DNA of 21,718 nt from Candidatus Martarchaeota archaeon. GTDB lineage: Archaea; Micrarchaeota; Micrarchaeia; Micrarchaeales; Micrarchaeaceae. Within the stretch, counting starts at the first letter, position 1; every line of letters starts with the position of its first letter. Below the pieces are notes generated by a model. That model was not told the DNA's origin and did no database searches. It saw only the letters and a list, made by a program, of their open reading frames with translations. Positions 14,861-21,691 of this stretch are shown here, piece by piece. The position numbers and the translations under genes were made by a program. The stretch lies in the NCBI GenBank assembly GCA_023474155.1, contig JAMCYJ010000027.1, positions 1 through 21,718 on the forward strand. Reading direction: 5' to 3'.

Positions 14861-14956
14861 CTCTAACATCAGCATGGATCTTATTTTGTCTAGTCTCCCT
14901 AATTCAGGGCTGCCGAGCCTGACGCCGTCATGCGTTGTTTTCATGTTTTCTGTCAC
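14861..14956 (-). pseudogene. 5' part of the gene interrupted by the IS element
   Basis: These 32 codons start at GTG 14956-14954, chosen because AGTGGT plus three bases (TTA) precedes it, the same arrangement as at 7147. The product begins TENMKTTHDGVRLGS after the initiator, followed by PELGRLDKIRSMLMLE, and joins in frame to the piece at 13000-12686. It lies 65 bases after the aEF-1-beta stop on the same strand, so it was probably the last gene of the Zn-ribbon and aEF-1-beta operon. Function is unknown; the joined protein is short and helical. Confidence 0.65.
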
Positions 14957-15021
14957 TAAACCACTTGCGCCCAACCATCAATAGCGGTAAAGACTTTGGG
15001 GAATCCGGTAATCCTCTGCAA

Positions 15022-15273
15022 TCAGATAAGGCTTTCCTCTATTACTTCTATCTGCTCTACTCCTTTTACAGCGCGTATTTTTGACTCTATATCCGATGAA
15101 TTTGTTTTTTCATCGTTATATTTGAAAAGAGCCTTTATGACTTTGATTCCGAATCCTATCTCTTCTACCTCTGTACTGGCTGCGCCTGCCTCCTGCTGCA
15201 GTTTCTTACCCAATTCCTCTATATCACTGCCTTCCGAAGGATAAAGCCTATATAAAATACCTATTTCAGACAT
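15022..15273 (-). CDS. ef1b: Translation elongation factor aEF-1-beta
   Basis: An 83-aa protein of the usual archaeal length. It begins MSEIGILYRLYPSEGSDIEEL, with IGFGIKVIKALFKYND in the middle and the C-terminal GVEQIEVIEESLI. Archaeal EF-1-beta proteins share the same layout: a ferredoxin-like fold with PFGIKAL/IGFGI.a. in the middle and a V..IEVI....R/L end. It promotes GDP-GTP exchange on aEF-1-alpha. TGTGAT plus three bases precedes the ATG. It follows the Zn-ribbon gene by 58 bases, a gene pairing that is common in Archaea. Confidence 0.93.
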   Translation of the reverse strand: MSEIGILYRLYPSEGSDIEELGKKLQQEAGAASTEVEEIGFGIKVIKALFKYNDEKTNSSDIESKIRAVKGVEQIEVIEESLI

Positions 15274-15331
15274 TCAATCACAACTCTGAATTTTTAAAAA
15301 TAAATTAAATACTAAAATACTAAATACAGCA

Positions 15332-15493
15332 TCAAGGCCCCTCGAACTTGCATTCATCGCATTTGTAGGAATTGAATATTTCCTTGCAGTGGTCGCATCT
15401 TATGATCACTGTTTTTTTGCAGTTAGGGCATTTGAATTCAGTATATTTATTGTTCAATTTTCCGCAAGAAACACAAAATTTGCCTGGTAAGAT
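15332..15493 (-). CDS. Zn-ribbon RNA-binding protein (COG2888 type), apparent ATC start
   Basis: A 53-aa protein with four Cys pairs: CVSC (7-10), CPNC (22-25), CDHC (33-36) and CDEC (45-48), ending YKCDECKFEGP. This matches the small archaeal two-zinc-ribbon proteins found next to aEF-1-beta and described as RNA-binding and linked to translation. No ATG, GTG or TTG exists in frame between the upstream stop TAA and the first Cys. GGTGAT (15499-15494) plus TTT points to ATC (15493-15491) as the start, which also gives the usual short lead of about six residues before the first Cys. A TATA-like CTATAATTA (15523-15515) lies about 25 bases upstream, so a leaderless start at the same codon is also possible. 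Family call is strong; start is inferred. Confidence 0.88.
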   Translation of the reverse strand: MLPGKFCVSCGKLNNKYTEFKCPNCKKTVIIRCDHCKEIFNSYKCDECKFEGP

Positions 15494-15499
15494 AAAATC
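15491..15499 (-). promoter_or_regulatory. Ribosome binding site and ATT-like (ATC) start of the Zn-ribbon gene
   Basis: GGTGAT is followed by TTT and ATC on the minus strand. The motif is the best match in the window to the archaeal anti-Shine-Dalgarno complement, and its three-base gap is the local rule, so it decides the start despite the unusual codon. Confidence 0.65.
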
Positions 15500-15629
15500 A
15501 CCAATTGTAATGATTAATTATAGAATGGAATAATCCCCCGGATATTAGAGCGCAATTATCCAATAATAATATTTTATCACGCAAAAATATAAATGTGTTG
15601 TCCTGAAATAAGTCCAGCCCAGTAAAAAC

Positions 15630-15752
15630 ATGCCGAACCTCTGCAACGCCATAATGCCGCGAAATGCACTAAGTATGCAAGGCAGAAGTGCGACATCTTC
15701 GATGATGGCGTTCAGCCCGCAGGAATTCGGGAACGGCAGCGCAATCCCCTAA
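15630..15752 (+). CDS. Possible 40-aa ORF of unknown function
   Basis: ATG at 15630 opens 40 codons to TAA at 15750-15752 (MPNLCNAIMPRNALSMQGRS...). The stretch is visibly richer in G/C than the A/T-rich DNA around it, which suggests coding. A second frame over the same bases gives AAKCTKYARQKCDIFDDG, which looks more like a protein but has no start codon. The true frame is therefore uncertain, and a frameshifted remnant is possible. It lies between the Zn-ribbon gene and the ATPase gene and converges on the latter. Nothing else is seen in 15494-15766. Confidence 0.25.
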   Translation: MPNLCNAIMPRNALSMQGRSATSSMMAFSPQEFGNGSAIP

Positions 15753-15766
15753 ATAAGCCATGAGGT

Positions 15767-17050
15767 TTACAACGTTACAACAGCAGCAGATTTCTCAAAG
15801 CCGTATATTAGCACATTTTTAATATCAATTACCATTATCTTGCCCATCTTAATCTTTTTTCCATTGTATAACAGCACTCCATACTTTGCCCCGAATTTTG
15901 ATATGAAATAATTCAAGTTTTTCATGTAATCTTCTCTTAAAGAGGAGGATGACTTGATTTCGATAGGTATAATATCCCTACCGTTTCCTAATAACGCATC
16001 GATCTCCTTTGACCCGTCCCTCCAGTATCTTTTGATATCAAGCCTAGATATTACAAGGGTTTCAAGTATCTTTTCCTTTTCTATTGATGGATTTTTAGCT
16101 AAAGCTAACGATATATCGTAAGGATATATTTTCCGCAGCTTTCTGGACTCCGAAAGCATCGATGGCCGGTAATTTTTTATAACTCTGATCAATTTTGAGA
16201 ATTCTAACATGTATATGTGCCGCTCTACTTCTTGTTTTCTTTTAGCCAATGTTTTTGAAAGAGAGTCTATATTAAGTATCATGCCTGGTTCATAGAAAAA
16301 TATCTCCACAAGAGAATTTAGCATTGGTATATCAACTTTCTCAAATTCCTGCAATAAATCCTGGCTTATTATCTTCGACACTACACTTTCTTGTATGTAC
16401 TCGTATATCCTTTTTTCGTCATCGATTTTTGCAAGTTCCGGAAAAGGTTTCCTAATATAAGACTCAAATTCTAATCCTATATCGGTTTCAAATAATTTAA
16501 TACTGTTTATAATTTTGTCATGTTTTAATGAGTAATATTCATTGATTGATAAAACAGGTATGTCTATCAAGAAGTGTCTACCAGCAAGGCTGTCCATGGC
16601 TCTTCTTTCCAATTGTAGCGATGCTGATCCAGATATTATGAAATGGACATTTGGAAATGCATCATAGATTAATTTAATCTGAGACGCCCAATTAGGCAAT
16701 ATCTGAATTTCGTCAAGAAATAAATATATCTTTTCTTCTTTCCAATTACTGCCAGTGATCTTTTGGTATGCATTAAGTATTGATGTTACTTCCGCCGCCC
16801 CGCAATCAAATGCGAAGTAAATAATATTCAGCGAACTGACCTGTTTTAGCAACCTTTCAATAATTTGGTACATTATTGTGGTTTTACCTACTCTGCGCAA
16901 GCCGGTGAGTATAACCACTTGTCTATATCTTTCGAGCAATCTGTATGCTTCTTCAAATACGGGCCGCTTGTATCCTTTAGCCAATTCCGCTTTTGCCTTG
17001 CCTGATTTCCACCAATCATTAAGAAGTCTAAGCGCTTCATCTATTTCCAT
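15767..17050 (-). CDS. AAA-type ATPase with C-terminal DUF4143/PD-(D/E)XK-like domain
   Basis: A 427-aa protein. Walker A is GLRRVGKTT (50-58), Walker B is YLFLDEIQ (109-116), and a sensor-like FIISGSAS follows. A middle winged-helix-like part precedes a C-terminal region with SKEIDALLGNGRDIIPIEIKSSSSL, the E/D...E-x-K pattern of a PD-(D/E)XK-type fold found in DUF4143 proteins. This ATPase family is widely expanded in Archaea and bacteria with mostly unknown roles; links to defence and mobile elements have been suggested. The start is ATG 17050. A TATA-like ATATAAATA centred about 28 bases upstream implies a leaderless message, in keeping with no ribosome binding site. Three copies of GGAACGAA frame that box, so the gene is probably under tight control. 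No partner gene is adjacent on the strand. Confidence 0.9.
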   Translation of the reverse strand: MEIDEALRLLNDWWKSGKAKAELAKGYKRPVFEEAYRLLERYRQVVILTGLRRVGKTTIMYQIIERLLKQVSSLNIIYFAFDCGAAEVTSILNAYQKITGSNWKEEKIYLFLDEIQILPNWASQIKLIYDAFPNVHFIISGSASLQLERRAMDSLAGRHFLIDIPVLSINEYYSLKHDKIINSIKLFETDIGLEFESYIRKPFPELAKIDDEKRIYEYIQESVVSKIISQDLLQEFEKVDIPMLNSLVEIFFYEPGMILNIDSLSKTLAKRKQEVERHIYMLEFSKLIRVIKNYRPSMLSESRKLRKIYPYDISLALAKNPSIEKEKILETLVISRLDIKRYWRDGSKEIDALLGNGRDIIPIEIKSSSSLREDYMKNLNYFISKFGAKYGVLLYNGKKIKMGKIMVIDIKNVLIYGFEKSAAVVTL

Positions 17051-17062
17051 ATTAGTATATTA

Positions 17063-17107
17063 TAGGAACGAATATTTATATCTTTCGTTCCATTTAGGAA
17101 CGAATAT
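17063..17107. promoter_or_regulatory. Promoter of the ATPase gene flanked by three operator-like repeats
   Basis: TAGGAACGAATAT occurs at 17063-17075 and again at 17095-17107, 32 bases apart (about three helical turns). Between them an inverted copy, TTCGTTCC (17084-17091), pairs with the first as a perfect 8-base inverted repeat. The TATA-like element of the ATPase gene lies between the first and second arms, so a bound protein would block TBP. Confidence 0.6.
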
Positions 17108-17121
17108 AAACATTTGAGCAA

Positions 17122-17361
17122 CTAAAAGTCCTTGCTGCCACTTTTCATGTTTCTTGCAGGTAATCGAGACACCGAGCGCATTTTCTTCAGAATCCATCGC
17201 AACAGGTAATACACCGACAGCACTATCCATGCCAGGAACGGCAGGGCAGTATAATTCGCAATTTGTTGGGCTTCCGCTTGCGTCATCCAATGTAGGAATA
17301 GGAACGGCAGCAATGCTACCAAACTCAATACAATATACAAATACAAATCAAGCTTCTTCAT
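17122..17361 (-). CDS. Small two-helix membrane protein (79 aa)
   Basis: The frame gives MKKLDLYLYIVLSLVALLPF as a signal-like first helix (about residues 5-25), then a short hydrophilic loop with MTQAEAQQIANYT, a second helix ALPFLAWIVLSVYYLLRWIL (about 39-58) and a basic tail. Positive charges at both ends predict both termini inside the cell. It lies 120 bases downstream of the S16 protease gene on the same strand. No family is recognised. The opposite strand is also open here (17118-17477) but lacks a good start; the membrane-protein pattern makes the minus frame the better choice. Confidence 0.5.
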   Translation of the reverse strand: MKKLDLYLYIVLSLVALLPFLFLHWMTQAEAQQIANYTALPFLAWIVLSVYYLLRWILKKMRSVSRLPARNMKSGSKDF

Positions 17362-17480
17362 CTGGAGTTACACCCAAACAATATTTAGGTTACATCGCCT
17401 CCACCGCAGGCAACCTCGCTAAATATCTTGGCTCAATACCAGGCTACACGCCAGGTGGTCCGCCATTGGCAGGATGACGA

Positions 17481-19337
17481 TTACCTTCTTATAGGCTTAT
17501 GCAATTCCTTATGTTTTACATTCTTTCTTTGCAGGAGAATTGCAACAATCGCAACCAGCAATGCAACAATCATCGCGGCGAATGCGGCAACAACGTACAT
17601 CATGGATTTTATCTCCGCCAACGAGCTTGAAATGCTGTTTACCTTGCCGGTCATGTTTTCAAGGCTATTGCTCATACTGCTTATCCTGCTGTTTAGCACT
17701 GCTGTCTGGTTTATGTACATGCTGCTCCTTATGGTCTTTATCGAACTGCTCATTACCTGCGCCAGCACAGCGGAGAAGTATGCCTGATAAGCATAATCAT
17801 GCGATAGGATCGAATTGCTCTGCATATTGGACTCCTGCATATAGAAGTCTGCTTGGTTTGCAAAATTTGCTGCAAACGAGCCGTAAAATTTGCCTGCAAG
17901 CAGCGAGTTCGACATTGCGTTGAGTTGTGAGTTGTTCAAAGCGTAGGATGTCCCTGCGGTCCCCTGCGCCTTCGCATAATCCGCGCTTAAAATTGCAACA
18001 GGGTAGTTTTTGCCTTTGTACGCTTGCTGCGCTACAGAGAGGTACATGCCCGGATACGCGCTTGCGTTTATGAGCGTTGCGTTCGCAATGGCCTTTAGAT
18101 TGCTGCCAAGCGTCGCGATGCTTGACATGTTTTCAGGGCCCCGCGAGGAATAAATAAAGTTCGCCGCGCTGCACCATGCGTTTGCCTCGCCTCCTGCATA
18201 AATGTCTTCGAGTACCCCGTCGGAATCCACGGCAGTCAGGTTGTAATTCGCAATTGTTTGGTTTATCGTGTACTCTGCCCAAGCTTGTCTCAGCTCTGCG
18301 TTCAATACAAAGTCGAAATTGCTGAATGTGAGGGCGGGGGGAGTTATTCCGCTGCATTTTGCCTGTATTGATTTAAGCGCGCTAAGTCCCTGTTGCTTCG
18401 TATAATATGCATGCGAGAAGAAGTACGCGTTAAGATAATCTAGAAATGCAAAGTCCGCACCGGTATATGCATAGTTTTTATTTGATATCGCAATGCTTTG
18501 GTTCAGTACCCTGCTTAATTGCTGGCTTACATTGCTGAAATTTTTCATCTGGCTGAGGTTTGATATCTGATGCTGCGTTAAGTTGAATGTGAAGTTCACA
18601 AATCCCCTAAACAGGCTTGCGTTGCAGTAGCCTGCGCAGGTTTTATTTCCCTGCTTAAGCGCGCCAACGCTGAAATTTGTGTAGAAACTGTAATTTGTTC
18701 CGTTGTCGACTACAGGCGCATTTGAGAATGCGAATCTTACGGCCTCCGAAGCGTTCGAGACCTGCACAAGCGGGATGTTGAATGCAGTTTGTACAAGATA
18801 ATAAAGTTCGTCTTCTGCGCTGCCATTCTGCACAGCAGGCACGAGCAGGAAGTCCATTTTATCCGCTTTGGCAGCCGCTGCCTTGTCATAGACGCCGCCT
18901 ATCGGGCCTATCTGCCCGTTCGGCGAAATCGTGCCTGTCATTGTAAAATCGCTGCGCAACGTCCTGTTGGAAAGCACTGAAATCGCGAGCATCGTCATCG
19001 CCGCGCCCGCGCTCGGGCCCGATACGTTCGAATTTACTCCTTCAATAGTATATGTGAAATTGTATTTTGAGAAGTTGAAGCTGGTATATTTTGATGCGTA
19101 CTCTGCAGCAGCGTACGCAGAATCTATCGTGGAATTTGCAACTTCCGTGGCGCCGTTGACGATCACGTTTCCGTTTCCTGGCGTAACGTCAAGTCTTATC
19201 ACTGTCAGCGTGCCTGTGTTGTTTTCAAGCACGACAGCGGGCGCATGAATGTATGCGGGGTTGAATGCATACGCCATCCCTGAAAATATTGAAATCAGAG
19301 CTAATAATCCTAATCCTATAATCGCAGTGCGCTTCAT
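17481..19337 (-). CDS. Secreted, membrane-anchored Lon-like (S16) serine protease
   Basis: About 618 aa. I prefer ATG 19337, which has TGAT four bases upstream, over the ATG nine bases earlier; both are in frame. Numbering from that earlier ATG, a signal peptide ends near AYA (25-27). The Lon protease fold follows, with GPSAGAAM holding catalytic S112, and GTISPNGQIGPIGGVYDK with catalytic K155, the Ser-Lys pair of family S16. No ATPase domain is present. A long extracellular part rich in Asn/Ser and helices follows, and a membrane helix near residues 585-608 plus a basic tail anchor it. This matches the archaeal predicted serine proteases of the COG1750 type. Its likely job is cutting proteins outside the membrane; substrates are unknown. 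Confidence 0.88.
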   Translation of the reverse strand: MKRTAIIGLGLLALISIFSGMAYAFNPAYIHAPAVVLENNTGTLTVIRLDVTPGNGNVIVNGATEVANSTIDSAYAAAEYASKYTSFNFSKYNFTYTIEGVNSNVSGPSAGAAMTMLAISVLSNRTLRSDFTMTGTISPNGQIGPIGGVYDKAAAAKADKMDFLLVPAVQNGSAEDELYYLVQTAFNIPLVQVSNASEAVRFAFSNAPVVDNGTNYSFYTNFSVGALKQGNKTCAGYCNASLFRGFVNFTFNLTQHQISNLSQMKNFSNVSQQLSRVLNQSIAISNKNYAYTGADFAFLDYLNAYFFSHAYYTKQQGLSALKSIQAKCSGITPPALTFSNFDFVLNAELRQAWAEYTINQTIANYNLTAVDSDGVLEDIYAGGEANAWCSAANFIYSSRGPENMSSIATLGSNLKAIANATLINASAYPGMYLSVAQQAYKGKNYPVAILSADYAKAQGTAGTSYALNNSQLNAMSNSLLAGKFYGSFAANFANQADFYMQESNMQSNSILSHDYAYQAYFSAVLAQVMSSSIKTIRSSMYINQTAVLNSRISSMSNSLENMTGKVNSISSSLAEIKSMMYVVAAFAAMIVALLVAIVAILLQRKNVKHKELHKPIRR

Positions 19338-19446
19338 GGCTATCATTATTTAAATTTTTAAATATCCTAAGAGCTATATCTATATTTTTTATGAAAGTAT
19401 TTAACGATTGTGCATATTTTTCAGGAGGGTTATTCCAAGACTTGCA

Positions 19447-20424
19447 TCATTCTTTTTTTATCATGAAATTTTCAAATTTCAGCGATCTCGACCAAATGCT
19501 GTCAAACCTCGTCCTCGAGCCCTTGTAATCAATACTGACTATATGCTCGCTTTTCCTGTTTATTATGTTAAGGGGAGGGATTTTGTAAGCTCTTGCGGAG
19601 TCTATGAGAAGCCTTTCATGTTGCTCCTGCGCGTCTTGGTCAACGAGCACTCGCAATTCGAACTTTATGCCCTTGTTCCTAAGCTCCTTTTCAAAGTCGA
19701 AATACCATTTCTCAAACTCCCCTGCTATCCTGTCTTTTTTTGCGAGTATGCTTATGCTCGAGATCTGCGCGTTCTTACTTATCTGAAGCAGCTTGGATAA
19801 ATTCTCAAGCCCCTTTAAGTCAAAATGCATGTCAAGTATACACACGTCTCCTGAGAGCCTTGAAAATATTTTGCTTGAAATCCTGAATAGGTTGGAATAA
19901 GGCGTATTGGGGTTTATTTCAAGCGACTGCACGCGAGCGGTGCGCGCAGACCTTTCCTGCTGCGCAAATACTGCGGCGCCTATAAATAGAATAATAAAAG
20001 AGAGAGAGTAGTATGCTGCAAGCAGGGTAAACTGGTTGAATGAAAAATTGAATTGCATTATAGCCAGCAATATAATTCCTATAAGCGCGCTGAATGCCAG
20101 CAAAAGGCTGGTAAACTTTATATACTGCCTGGAAAAGAGCCATGAAACAGATATTGAAAGGATGGCTATATCGAACAGGAGCATTAAATATACAATGTAA
20201 ATTGCGAGCTTCAGCGTAGGGACGCTTGCCACAATCGAGGACAGGCTTGAATTGGACAGTATTGTCCTGTTTACAGATCCATAGATGTTTGCGACAATGC
20301 TTATTCCGCTACCAAGCCCTATGCTGAAAGAGATTATCCTGTTAAAGTAGAATAGCAGCATTATCATGGCAAAGCTGGCAATGAGCAGAAGCGCCTGATG
20401 GTATCGTATGTCCTTGATGTGCAT
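19447..20424 (-). CDS. Membrane protein with four N-terminal helices and a degenerate PLD-like cytosolic domain
   Basis: A 325-aa protein from ATG 20424. The open frame upstream of it runs antisense to the radical SAM gene and is not credible. Four or five hydrophobic helices fill roughly residues 10-155 (for example ALLLIASFAMIMLLFYF and LSFIILFIGAAVF). After a basic linker comes a soluble domain of about 160 residues with GDVCILDMHFDLKG, SISILAKKDR, FELRVLVDQDAQEQHERLLID and a final FDSIWSRSLKFE. The HERLLID plus later SIDY and FDSIW recall phospholipase-D-like folds that often end in F...W, but the HxKxxxxD signature is incomplete. Function is unknown. It is transcribed divergently from the radical SAM gene, which may share its promoter region. 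Confidence 0.75.
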   Translation of the reverse strand: MHIKDIRYHQALLLIASFAMIMLLFYFNRIISFSIGLGSGISIVANIYGSVNRTILSNSSLSSIVASVPTLKLAIYIVYLMLLFDIAILSISVSWLFSRQYIKFTSLLLAFSALIGIILLAIMQFNFSFNQFTLLAAYYSLSFIILFIGAAVFAQQERSARTARVQSLEINPNTPYSNLFRISSKIFSRLSGDVCILDMHFDLKGLENLSKLLQISKNAQISSISILAKKDRIAGEFEKWYFDFEKELRNKGIKFELRVLVDQDAQEQHERLLIDSARAYKIPPLNIINRKSEHIVSIDYKGSRTRFDSIWSRSLKFENFMIKKE

Positions 20425-20521
20425 ATTTAAATAATGGAAGATATAAAATAATAAATATTCTATTTTATTTAAATTATCTGATTTATTTACCCTATTGTTT
20501 TTTGCCACACTAAATGATAAA
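20425..20521. promoter_or_regulatory. Divergent promoter region
   Basis: These 97 bases separate the divergent membrane protein and radical SAM genes and are mainly A/T. TATTTAAA-like elements lie on both strands (for example near 20426-20432 and 20464-20474). ATGAT plus AAA just before 20522 is the ribosome binding site for the radical SAM gene. Confidence 0.45.
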
Positions 20522-21586
20522 ATGTTTAAGCAGCTAGCCAAGATCGGTTCGAGCGTATTTCTGTCTAATTTCACATTGCCCTTGCGTCCGTATAAGCTTA
20601 ATTTCTGCATAACATACAACTGCAATTCGAGATGCAAAACATGCAATATATGGAAGTCTGCGCCGAAAAACGAGCTTTCGCTTGGCGAAATCACGCAGTT
20701 CGCTGAAAAAAATATATCCTTTTCATGGATCGAGTTTACTGGAGGGGAGGTTTTCCTAAGGCAGGATTTTACTGAAATAATCAGGGCGTTCAACAATGCC
20801 TCCCATCCCTTCCTCGTAACATTTCCGACGAACTGCCTTGCAAGCGAGCCCAGCATACTCGGTAAAATAGATGAGATTCTTGGCATGGGCATTCCAAAGG
20901 TCGCGATAACGCTTAGCCTTGACGGCAATGAAGCAGTGCATGATTTCATACGAGGCGTGCCAGGAAACTTCAAAAAAACTATAAGCCTGTTTAGGCGCCT
21001 TCGGGAGATGAAAAAGACGCACAGGAATCTTTTTATCATATTCGGCTATACCTTAAGCAAATATAATCAGGGCAGGTTCAAGGAAACATTTGAGGCTGTC
21101 AGAAAGTTGATTCCAGATATTTCATACAATGATTTCCATATAAATATAGCACAAGCATCTGGGAATTATTATGGCAATGAAAAGCAGTTCGATACTATTA
21201 TGCCTGATGCAGGTATTGCTGCATCAGAAATCGCATTTCTGCTGAAAAACAGGAAATTCGAGCTGAGCGCGGTCCAACACATTGAATCAAAGTTTCTTAA
21301 TAATCTTATTCTATTTTTGCAGGAAAGTATACAGCCGATGAAGAGCAGAAGCATGATAGACTCGCTGTTTCTCGATAGCTATGGGAACGTGTATCCTTCT
21401 ATAATGTGGAACAAGAGGCTTGGCAATATCCGCGAAACAGGTTTTAGTCTGCGGCGCATATGGAATTCAAAGGCCGCCATCGAAGTAAGGGATAGGATAG
21501 CACAAGGTAAGGAGCCTCTGCAATGGACATCATGCGAGGCATACCAAAGCATTCTCAGCAGAGAATTGAATCCATTTAGGCCATGA
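20522..21586 (+). CDS. Radical SAM protein with a degenerate SPASM-like C-terminus
   Basis: A 354-aa protein. ATG 20522 is preferred over an upstream TTG because ATGAT plus three bases precedes it. The radical SAM cluster motif is C34-x3-C38-x2-C41 (TYNCNSRCKTCNIW), with the SAM-binding TGGEVFLR at 73-80 and ALTLSLDG-like ITLSLDGN later. The C-terminal part has the frame of a SPASM/twitch domain: DSYGNVYPS, LGNIRETGFSLRRIW, then LQWTSCEAYQSIL. In relatives the first reads YPC and the last C-P-x-C-W-x-x-C-E-A-Y. Here only the last Cys remains, so the auxiliary iron-sulfur cluster is probably lost. Reaction and substrate are unknown; relatives modify peptides, sugars or lipids. It is divergent from the membrane protein gene. 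Confidence 0.88.
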   Translation: MFKQLAKIGSSVFLSNFTLPLRPYKLNFCITYNCNSRCKTCNIWKSAPKNELSLGEITQFAEKNISFSWIEFTGGEVFLRQDFTEIIRAFNNASHPFLVTFPTNCLASEPSILGKIDEILGMGIPKVAITLSLDGNEAVHDFIRGVPGNFKKTISLFRRLREMKKTHRNLFIIFGYTLSKYNQGRFKETFEAVRKLIPDISYNDFHINIAQASGNYYGNEKQFDTIMPDAGIAASEIAFLLKNRKFELSAVQHIESKFLNNLILFLQESIQPMKSRSMIDSLFLDSYGNVYPSIMWNKRLGNIRETGFSLRRIWNSKAAIEVRDRIAQGKEPLQWTSCEAYQSILSRELNPFRP

Positions 21587-21660
21587 CTGCTGCGGCTTGT
21601 CCCATTGGGCGCAATTTATTGTTTATGTCGTTATCTCAGAACTTTTATAAGTCTTTCCAG

Positions 21661-21691
21661 CCCATATATAACTAAAACAAAACGGATTCCA
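21661..21691 (+). promoter_or_regulatory. TATA box of a leaderless gene
   Basis: CATATATAAC (21663-21672) is centred about 24 bases before the ATG at 21691, placing the transcript start at or next to the start codon. Confidence 0.5.

Noticed and set aside
17118..17477. Plus-strand open frame rich in Ser, Gly and Pro
   Set aside because: It has no ATG and no binding site at a sensible start. The opposite strand gives a coherent two-helix membrane protein.
20425..21039. Long open extension of the minus-strand membrane protein gene
   Set aside because: It lies antisense to the radical SAM gene with its CxxxCxxC and GGE motifs. The credible protein starts at ATG 20424, where its membrane helices begin.
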